A DNA stretch of 22,944 nucleotides from Pseudomonadota bacterium (GTDB taxonomy: Bacteria > Pseudomonadota > Gammaproteobacteria > Xanthomonadales > Xanthomonadaceae): contig JAEWJB010000059.1 in assembly GCA_023386795.1 (NCBI GenBank), positions 1 through 22,944 on the forward strand. The letters are read 5' to 3'. The notes beneath the pieces were generated by a model. The model saw nothing but the letters and a program-made list of their open reading frames with translations, ran no database searches and was not told the DNA's origin. Below, piece after piece: positions 17,744 through 22,944 of this stretch; position 1 is the first letter of the stretch; the number at the start of each line of letters is the position of its first letter. Both the position numbers and the translations under genes were made by a program.

Positions 17744-18586
17744 TCACGTGATTGCCCGGGCCAGCCGGTCGGCCACCGTCGCCGGGGTCTTCATCCATGA
17801 AAAGTGGTCGGCAGGGGCGCCGATTTGCGCGGCCGGCAGCAAGTCCAGCGTCACGGGGCCGGCCATCTTTGCGGTCAGTGCGCGCATCGAGCCTGCCGGC
17901 GCCATCCAGTCGTGCGTCATCACCACGGTATCGACAGGCACCGACAGGCGCGCCAATCCCGCTTCCAGGTCCACGTCCATGCCGCGTGCTGCGTAACGGT
18001 TGCTCAGGCCCACGCGCGACCAATCGGCGATCAGCCCGCGGGCCTCGTTGCCGCCGAAGCCCACGCGTCGACCCGGCAACACCCCGTTGCGCCGTGCGAG
18101 CCACGGCAAGAAGTGATACACCAGCGGCAACGCGTAACGCAGCGGTGCGGGAAAGCTGCGCCACCATGGCGTGCCGCTGGCGACCAGCCACAGCCGTGCG
18201 AATGCCGCCGGATGCAGGCCGGCGTAGCAGCACGCCAGTTGCCCACCCAGGCTGTGCCCGCCGATCAACAGCGGCACACCGCCGGCGACGTCTTGCAGCA
18301 CGCGCTGGCTCGCAGGCAAGTCGCCCGTGAGGATGTCGCGATAGCCCCAATCGCATTCGCGCGAGGCACGCATGTTGCTGCTGCCGTTGCCGCGCCATTC
18401 GTGCAGCAGCACGGCGATGCCGCGCGCGGCGAAAGCATCGGCCAGCGCTTCGTAATGACGCGCGGCCACGCCGAGTGCCGGCAGCCACAGCAAGGCCGCA
18501 CGCGGGTGCGCGGGAATGCGGGCGATGAGCTTCCAGCGATGACCGTCGCTGCCGACAGCCTCGATCTCCCGCGTGGCGACCGTCAT
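17744..18586 (-). CDS. Alpha/beta hydrolase (serine hydrolase of unknown substrate)
   Basis: The 280-residue protein has an alpha/beta-hydrolase fold: LLWLPALGVAARHYEAL near the oxyanion region, HEWRGNGSS (62-70), the nucleophile elbow GGHSLGGQLA with Ser112, the acid in VVMTHDWMAP (Asp226) and the base in PADHFSWMK (His261). This complete triad predicts an active esterase, lipase or thioesterase-like enzyme; the closest family I can name is the predicted hydrolases of COG4757. There is no signal peptide. The start ATG 18586 overlaps the thiD stop as ATGA, so it is translationally coupled to thiD. A role in thiamine metabolism is only a guess from that. A longer frame upstream lies inside thiD and is a shadow. 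Confidence 0.88.
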   Translation of the reverse strand: MTVATREIEAVGSDGHRWKLIARIPAHPRAALLWLPALGVAARHYEALADAFAARGIAVLLHEWRGNGSSNMRASRECDWGYRDILTGDLPASQRVLQDVAGGVPLLIGGHSLGGQLACCYAGLHPAAFARLWLVASGTPWWRSFPAPLRYALPLVYHFLPWLARRNGVLPGRRVGFGGNEARGLIADWSRVGLSNRYAARGMDVDLEAGLARLSVPVDTVVMTHDWMAPAGSMRALTAKMAGPVTLDLLPAAQIGAPADHFSWMKTPATVADRLARAIT

Positions 18587-19389
18587 CCGTGGCGTGCCGC
18601 GCCGAAGTGGTCCAGTACCATCACCTCGCCGCGACCGGGGCGATAACCCCCCTGCAGTGCACGCGCGACGTAATCGATCGCCGCCTCGCACGCATTGGCC
18701 AGCGACAGGCCATTGCACAGTTGCGCGGCGATCGCCGAAGCCAGCGTGCATCCGGTGCCATGCGCGTCGATCGGCAGGCGCGCGTGGATGTATTCGTGCT
18801 GCGCCACGCCATCGTCGAACCGATCGATCACGCGCTGCCCTTCGAACAGGTGGCCGCCCTTGAGCAGCACGGCGGTGGCGCCGAGGTCCAGCAGTTCGGC
18901 GCACGCGCGCTCGGCCGCCGCGGCATCGGCGATGCGGTGGCCGAGCAGCAATTCGGCCTCGGGAATGTTCGGGGTGATCAGCGTGGCCATCGGCAGCAGC
19001 CGCTGGCGCAGGGCATCGAGCGCGTCATCGGCCAGCAGCTTGGCGCCGCTGGTGGCGACCATCACCGGGTCGAGCACGATGAAGGGCGGGCGATACGCTT
19101 CCAGTGCATCGGCCACGCAGTCGATCACCGCCGCGTTGGCGAGCATTCCCAGCTTCACCGCCTGGATTTCGAAATCCTCGAAACAGGCATCGATCTGCGC
19201 ACGCAGGAAGTCTACCGGCGGTACGTGCACCGCGGTGACGCCGCGGGTGTGCTGTGCAGTGAGCGCGGCGATGGCGGACAGGCCATGCACGCGATGTGCG
19301 GCGAAGGTTTTCAGGTCGGCCTGGATGCCGGCGCCACCGCCGGAATCGGAGCCTGCGATGGTCAGGGCGGAAAGGACTTGGGCACTCAT
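18583..19389 (-). CDS. thiD: Hydroxymethylpyrimidine/phosphomethylpyrimidine kinase
   Basis: ThiD phosphorylates HMP to HMP-P and then HMP-PP, the pyrimidine precursor of thiamine phosphate. The 268-residue ribokinase-fold protein starts MSAQVLSALTIAGSDSGGGA, with the substrate loop GSDSGGGAGIQADLKTF. It continues with VLDPVMVATSGAKLL, the ITPNIPEAELLLG strand, LLKGGHL and the anion-hole motif DAHGTGCTLASAIAA near the C-terminus. I chose ATG 19389; an in-frame ATG 15 bases upstream would add MHNRR. No Shine-Dalgarno is present, and a CACAAT hexamer ends 6 nt before the ATG, so the mRNA may be leaderless. No TPP riboswitch can be placed in the 40-bp gap before it. Other thi genes are absent from the window. 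Confidence 0.95.
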   Translation of the reverse strand: MSAQVLSALTIAGSDSGGGAGIQADLKTFAAHRVHGLSAIAALTAQHTRGVTAVHVPPVDFLRAQIDACFEDFEIQAVKLGMLANAAVIDCVADALEAYRPPFIVLDPVMVATSGAKLLADDALDALRQRLLPMATLITPNIPEAELLLGHRIADAAAAERACAELLDLGATAVLLKGGHLFEGQRVIDRFDDGVAQHEYIHARLPIDAHGTGCTLASAIAAQLCNGLSLANACEAAIDYVARALQGGYRPGRGEVMVLDHFGAARHG

Positions 19390-19395
19390 GCGGCG

Positions 19396-19401
19396 ATTGT
19401 G
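19396..19401 (-). promoter_or_regulatory. Possible -10 element giving a leaderless thiD transcript
   Basis: On the minus strand CACAAT sits six bases before the thiD ATG, the distance from a -10 hexamer to a transcription start. The match to consensus is 4 of 6 and no -35 is clear. The absence of a ribosome-binding site agrees with leaderless initiation. Confidence 0.3.
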
Positions 19402-19429
19402 CACCCGCCGCCCGCCGGCTGCATCACGA

Positions 19430-20107
19430 TCACGCCACGCGGCGCGCTCGTGCCAGCGTCCACTGCCGCCAGGCCACGTAGCCGCCGCCCGCCACGCCGG
19501 TGATCGCCGCCGGCACCAGCAACGCGTGGTAATGCCACGCCGCGAACAACCATGCGCCCGCCAGGCTGCCCCCGAGGAAGCCGCTGATGATCAAGCCGCT
19601 GAGCGTAAGCCGGCGCATCGGCAGCGGCAGGCCGCGCAGCAAGTGGCCCAGGCCGATGCCCAGGTCGGTGAACATGCCGCTCAGGTGCGTGGTGCGGATC
19701 AGCGCACCGCTGTAGGTGGTGGCGAGCGCGTTCTGCACGCCGCAGGCCATCGCGGCCAGCCAGGCGCCGGCCATGCCGTGGTGTTCGAACATCGGGATCG
19801 CCGCCAGCAGCAGCATCGATTCCAGCAGCAACGCCACGCCGTAACGTCGCCCCAGCCGCAGCGTGCTGTCCTGGATGATGAGGCCGCTGCACATCGCGCC
19901 GAGGCTGAAGGCGATCAGCACGCCCCACAGGAAGCCCACGCCATGCCAGTCACCCTGCGCCAGTGCCACGCCGAGCAGGCTGGTGGTGCCGGTGAGATGG
20001 CTGACCACCTGGTGGGCGAAACCGAGGTAACCGATGACGTTGACCATGCCGGCCACCGCCGACAGCGTCACCGCGCCAATCCACACCCAAGTGGGCAGCG
20101 ATTTCAT
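19430..20107 (-). CDS. DUF1275 (YoaK-type) multi-pass membrane protein
   Basis: The 225-residue protein is largely hydrophobic, with about six membrane helices: WIGAVTLSAVAGMVNVIGYLG at the start, a segment around LLGVALA, LIAFSLGAMCSGLII, ALLLESMLLLAAIPMF, LSGLIISGFLGGSLAGAWLF, and LLVPAAITGVAGGGYVA near the end. The pattern FAHQVVSHLTGTTS and the GVQNALATTYSGALIRTTHLSGMFTDLG segment are characteristic of DUF1275, whose function is unknown. ATG 20107 is the only usable start in this frame after the preceding gene and lacks a Shine-Dalgarno; it overlaps the stop of a 13-codon mini-ORF (20145-20104). It lies 46 bp after the lipoprotein gene and may be cotranscribed with phoH. Confidence 0.88.
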   Translation of the reverse strand: MKSLPTWVWIGAVTLSAVAGMVNVIGYLGFAHQVVSHLTGTTSLLGVALAQGDWHGVGFLWGVLIAFSLGAMCSGLIIQDSTLRLGRRYGVALLLESMLLLAAIPMFEHHGMAGAWLAAMACGVQNALATTYSGALIRTTHLSGMFTDLGIGLGHLLRGLPLPMRRLTLSGLIISGFLGGSLAGAWLFAAWHYHALLVPAAITGVAGGGYVAWRQWTLARARRVA

Positions 20108-20153
20108 CGGCGCGATGTGGCCCGTGGCGAGCGCGTCCTGCGCATGGTCCGGC

Positions 20154-20639
20154 TCAGCGCGGCCCGTTGAGCTCGACAGCGGAGAACGTGCCGGTTTGCG
20201 GGTCGAACAGCGCACCCCAGAACTGCGCGCCGCCATCGCAGACGCGGATCGCCGTGCGCGCCGGGTCCAACTCGCTGTCTTCCGGCAGGTGGAAGGCGTT
20301 GATGTAGATCAGCCGCTTGTCGCCGGTCTCGATGCCCACGTATTGGCGGTCGAAATCGCCCGGGTTGGGGATTTGCGGCTGCAGCTGCGACAACGCGGCC
20401 TCCAACTGGTCCACCTGCTGCCGGCTCGGGGCCCAGTAGCCGGTGACCTCGCCGGGATGCCGCGCAGGGCTGTCGCGCGAGCAGGTATCGAGTACCTGCG
20501 CGGCGACCACCGGCCGGGTGATGACCCACGACTGCCCCGCACGCACGGTCGTCGGCACGGTGCTTCCGGGCACGCCGCCAGTGGTGGCACAGCCGGTGGC
20601 GAGGGCGGCCACCAGCAGCAGGGGCAGGGTGCGACGCAT
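20154..20639 (-). CDS. Small predicted lipoprotein (161 aa)
   Basis: I do not recognise the mature domain. The N-terminus MRRTLPLLLVAALATGC is a lipoprotein signal peptide with Cys17 as the lipidated residue; the lipobox LATGC has alanine instead of leucine at -3. The mature part has two further cysteines (Cys53 and Cys134) that could form a disulfide in the periplasm, a YWAPSRQQVDQLEAAL helix and a beta-like C-terminal half (RQYVGIETGDKRLIYINAFH, GGAQFWGALFDPQTG). It starts two bases after the phoH stop. Its GGAGG lies inside the last phoH codons, so the two are coupled. It is probably attached to a membrane facing the periplasm, unlike its cytoplasmic neighbour. Confidence 0.85.
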   Translation of the reverse strand: MRRTLPLLLVAALATGCATTGGVPGSTVPTTVRAGQSWVITRPVVAAQVLDTCSRDSPARHPGEVTGYWAPSRQQVDQLEAALSQLQPQIPNPGDFDRQYVGIETGDKRLIYINAFHLPEDSELDPARTAIRVCDGGAQFWGALFDPQTGTFSAVELNGPR

Positions 20640-20641
20640 GT

Positions 20642-22042
20642 TCACAGGACCTCCGAAGCGTAGTCGGCCAGGCGCGAACGCTCGCCCCGGCGCAGGGTGA
20701 CGTGCGCACTGTGCGGCCAGTTCTTGAAGCGGTCCACCGCGTAAGTGAGGCCAGAGGTGGTTTCGGTGAGATACGGCGTGTCGATCTGCTCGACATTGCC
20801 CAGGCAGACGATCTTGGTGCCCGGGCCGGCGCGGGTGATCAGCGTCTTCATCTGCTTGGGGGTCAGGTTCTGCGCCTCGTCCAGGATGAGGTAGCGCGAG
20901 AGGAACGTGCGCCCGCGCATGAAGTTCATCGAGCGGATCTTGATGCGGCTGGCGAGCAGGTCGTTGGTCGCCGCGCGGCCCCAGGCGCCGCCTTCCTGGT
21001 TGTGGGTGAGCACTTCCAGGTTGTCGGTCAGCGCGCCCATCCACGGCGTCATCTTCTCTTCCTCGGTACCCGGCAGGAAGCCGATGTCCTCGCCCACGCT
21101 GACCGTGGCGCGGGTCATGATGATCTCGCGGTAGCGCTGCTGGTCCATGGTCTGGGCCAGGCCGGCGGCCAGCGCGAGCAGGGTCTTGCCGGTGCCGGCG
21201 GTGCCGAGCAGGGTGACGAAGTCGATTTCCGGGTCCATCAGCGCGTTGAGCGCGAAGTTCTGTTCGCGGTTGCGCGCGGTGATGCCCCAGACGGCGTGCT
21301 GGCCGCCGCGGTAGTCGTCCACCAGCGAAAGGATGGCCTTGCCGTCGCCACCCACGCGCGCCACGCGTAGTTCCACCTCGTCTTCGCCGGGCAGGTACAG
21401 GTACTGGTTCGGGTGCCAGTCCTCGTCGTCGGCCAGCACCACTTCGTAATGCGTGCGGCCCTTGTCCGACCAGCTGCGCAGGTCCTGGTTGTGCTTCTGC
21501 CAGAAATTGTCCGGCAGCTCGACCGCGCCGGTGAACAACAGGCTGAAATCATCCAGCGCGCGGTCGTTCTCGTAATCCTCGGCCACCAGGCCGCTGATGG
21601 ACGCCTTGATGCGCAGGTTGATGTCCTTGGACACCAGCACCACCGGCACGTCGGGGTGTTCCTCGCGCAGTTCGAGCACTGCCGCGAGGATCTTGTTGTC
21701 CGGCACGACCTCGCCGAAGCTGCGCCCCGGCGCGACCGGGCGCACCTGGAAGTGCAGCTTGCCGATCTGGCCCTGGTTCTTGAGCTGGATGCCCTGCGGA
21801 TGGGTGAGGGTGATGCCGGACTGGATCTGCTCGGCGCTGGCGCCATCGAGCAGTTCGTCCAGGAAGCGGCTGACCTGGCGTGCGTTGCGACTGACTTCGG
21901 ACATGCCCTTCTTGGCATTGTCCAGTTCCTCGATCACCTGCATGGGCAGGAAGACGTCGTGTTCCTCGAACTTGAACAGCGCGGTGGGGTCGTGCATCAG
22001 CACATTGGTATCCAGCACGTAGATGCGCTTGCCTCGGGTCAT
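20642..22042 (-). CDS. PIN-domain/PhoH ATPase fusion
   Basis: The 466-residue protein joins an N-terminal PIN nuclease-like domain (about 6-160) to a PhoH-type P-loop ATPase (about 255-466). The PIN part shows its acidic residues in YVLDTNVLMHD (Asp11), VIEELDNAKKG and VLVSKDINLRIKA. The ATPase part has Walker A GTAGTGKT (280-287), Walker B YLILDEAQNLTP (384-395) and the RSRLADYAS tail. Related PIN-PhoH proteins (mycobacterial PhoH2) unwind and cleave RNA, so an RNA-processing role is likely. It is not E. coli PhoH itself, which has no PIN domain. ATG 22042 has AGGA upstream; the in-frame ATG at 22105 adds residues that look non-coding. bcp lies 82 bp upstream. Confidence 0.93.
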   Translation of the reverse strand: MTRGKRIYVLDTNVLMHDPTALFKFEEHDVFLPMQVIEELDNAKKGMSEVSRNARQVSRFLDELLDGASAEQIQSGITLTHPQGIQLKNQGQIGKLHFQVRPVAPGRSFGEVVPDNKILAAVLELREEHPDVPVVLVSKDINLRIKASISGLVAEDYENDRALDDFSLLFTGAVELPDNFWQKHNQDLRSWSDKGRTHYEVVLADDEDWHPNQYLYLPGEDEVELRVARVGGDGKAILSLVDDYRGGQHAVWGITARNREQNFALNALMDPEIDFVTLLGTAGTGKTLLALAAGLAQTMDQQRYREIIMTRATVSVGEDIGFLPGTEEEKMTPWMGALTDNLEVLTHNQEGGAWGRAATNDLLASRIKIRSMNFMRGRTFLSRYLILDEAQNLTPKQMKTLITRAGPGTKIVCLGNVEQIDTPYLTETTSGLTYAVDRFKNWPHSAHVTLRRGERSRLADYASEVL

Positions 22043-22124
22043 CGTGTGTTCCTGGAAAAAGGACAGGGGCGAGCCATCACGGCCTGCGGGGCAGGGTGAT
22101 GGCAAGTTCGGGTCGCGAGGGGTG

Positions 22125-22604
22125 TCACTTCTGCTTGTGCGCCTTCAGGGCCTGGAGAACTGCTTCCGCGTGGCCGGCCACCTTGACCTTGCGCCACGCC
22201 TGCACGATACGACTATCCGGCGAAATGAGGAAGGTGCTGCGTTCCACCCCCAGCACCTGGCGCCCATACATGTTCTTCATGCGGATCACGTCGAAGGCCT
22301 TGCACAGCGCTTCGTCGGTGTCGCTGACCAGCGGGAAGGCGAAACCCTGCTTGGCACAGAAATTGTCGTGCGAGCGCACCGAGTCGCGCGAAACGCCGAG
22401 TACCGAGGCGCCGGCGGCTTCGAATTCGGGGAGCAGGGCGTTGAAGTCCAGGCCTTCGGTAGTGCAGCCGGGCGTGCTGTCCTTGGGGTAGAAGTACAGC
22501 ACCAGCCAGCGGCCGGCGTAGTCGGCGAGGGTGGCGTGCGCGCCGCCGGACAGGGCCAGCGGCAGGGCGAGGGTGGCGCGGTCGAGCTTGGTGCTTTCGG
22601 TCAT
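22125..22604 (-). CDS. bcp: Thiol peroxidase BCP/PrxQ
   Basis: PrxQ reduces hydrogen peroxide and organic hydroperoxides using thioredoxin. The 159-residue protein has the peroxidatic cysteine in YPKDSTPGCTTEG (Cys47). The resolving cysteine five residues later, present in E. coli Bcp, is missing (leucine at 52). Instead Cys83 in SHDNFCAKQGFAFPL occupies the helix alpha-3 position, the arrangement known from Xanthomonas campestris PrxQ (Cys48-Cys84). ATG 22604 is preferred over the in-frame ATG at 22676, which would add non-homologous residues. The Shine-Dalgarno is weak. It follows gcvR by 93 bp, an order also found in E. coli (gcvR-bcp). Confidence 0.95.
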   Translation of the reverse strand: MTESTKLDRATLALPLALSGGAHATLADYAGRWLVLYFYPKDSTPGCTTEGLDFNALLPEFEAAGASVLGVSRDSVRSHDNFCAKQGFAFPLVSDTDEALCKAFDVIRMKNMYGRQVLGVERSTFLISPDSRIVQAWRKVKVAGHAEAVLQALKAHKQK

Positions 22605-22647
22605 CGTGAACGGGGCCTGCGGGTAGGGCGGTGTGGCATGTGCCCTA

Positions 22648-22653
22648 CATATA
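22648..22653 (-). promoter_or_regulatory. Possible -10 element of bcp
   Basis: On the minus strand GGTATATGTAGGG contains TATATG, 4 of 6 matches to the -10 consensus, in the 93-bp gcvR-bcp gap and about 43 nt before the bcp ATG. No -35 is evident. Confidence 0.25.
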
Positions 22654-22697
22654 CCGCGAACCGTGTCCGTGGCCACCCCACCCGGGGCGGCCAGGGG

Positions 22698-22944
22698 TCA
22701 GAACTTCATCGGATCCATGATCGCGTCGAGGTTCAGGTGGTCGCAGAACTCGAGGAAATCATCGCGCAGCGCGGCGATGTGCATGTTCGCCGGCACGCCG
22801 ATGGTGACCTGGGCCGAGAACATCTCCGCACCGGTCTGCATGGCGCGGTAGCGCGTGCTCTGCAGGTTCTCGATGGTGATGCCCTGGCGGTCGAAGAAAT
22901 CGGCCAGCTGGAACAGGATGCCCGGCTTGTCGGCGGCGATCACT
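22698..22944 (-). CDS. gcvR: Glycine cleavage system regulator GcvR, C-terminal part (continues past the window end)
   Basis: GcvR is an ACT-domain protein that binds GcvA and represses the glycine cleavage operon when glycine is low. Only the last 81 or so residues are present, reading IAADKPGILFQLADFFDRQG and then the second half of an ACT domain (TIENLQSTRYR, FSAQVTIGVPANMHIAALRD), ending DAIMDPMKF. The start lies beyond base 22944; the GTG at 22943 is an internal codon. The identification rests on the ACT fold, the C-terminal FLEFCDHLNLDAIMDP and the position before bcp. Another ACT-domain regulator is possible but less likely. Confidence 0.85.
   Translation of the reverse strand, partial: VIAADKPGILFQLADFFDRQGITIENLQSTRYRAMQTGAEMFSAQVTIGVPANMHIAALRDDFLEFCDHLNLDAIMDPMKF

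Noticed and set aside
19390..19429. A TPP riboswitch before thiD
   Set aside because: The gap is only 40 bp and has none of the conserved thi-box sequence; a leaderless start fits better.

Overview
The window is about 23 kb of high-GC (roughly two-thirds G+C by eye), densely coded bacterial chromosome. Gene content and order fit a gammaproteobacterium of the Xanthomonadaceae/Lysobacteraceae (Xanthomonas, Stenotrophomonas, Lysobacter, Luteimonas and relatives). The evidence is the lexA-recA-recX-alaS-csrA run, the TTAGTAGTA/TACTACTAA LexA operator of that lineage, a PrxQ with its second cysteine in the Xanthomonas position, and the gcvR-bcp-phoH group. The genus cannot be decided from the sequence alone. 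Almost everything is chromosomal housekeeping; there is no phage, IS element, CRISPR array, toxin-antitoxin pair or island boundary.

Layout. 1-5260 (+): the 3' part of ftsH with a strong terminator, then folP-miaA (TGATG overlap), hfq and hflX: proteostasis, folate synthesis, tRNA modification, RNA chaperone and ribosome-rescue GTPase. 5331-7536 (+): stand-alone pncC and a UbiB-family kinase-like gene. 7537-8029: the only long gene-free stretch, holding two 100-nt palindromic elements of the same clover-like architecture and then the LexA operator/promoter. 8030-13601 (+): the SOS and recombination genes lexA, recA and recX, followed by alaS and csrA, the last with its own good promoter and a leader carrying GGA motifs. 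13692-13784: tRNA-Ser(GCT) with terminator. 13855-15424 (-): two small uncharacterised proteins and a pirin; the pirin diverges from a YhaJ-like LysR regulator at 15538-16461 (+). 16531-17520 (+): a DedA-rhodanese fusion. 17603-17679 (-): tRNA-Arg(ACG) with a near-consensus promoter and a terminator. 17744-22944 (-): gcvR (partial), bcp/prxQ, a PIN-PhoH ATPase, a small lipoprotein, a DUF1275 membrane protein, thiD, and an alpha/beta hydrolase overlapping thiD by ATGA.

How the genes work together. Several products meet in post-transcriptional control: Hfq and CsrA (RNA binding), HflX (ribosome splitting), MiaA and the two tRNAs (decoding), and PIN-PhoH (predicted RNase/ATPase). LexA and RecA form the SOS switch, with RecX modulating RecA. 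The coding part is conventional. The most interesting unexplained structure is the twin palindromic element at 7643-7742 and 7839-7938. Secondary points are the perfect LexA operator ending 2 nt before the lexA start codon, with no comparable site before recA, and two junctions (folP, DUF1275) where a mini-ORF stop overlaps the next start codon.
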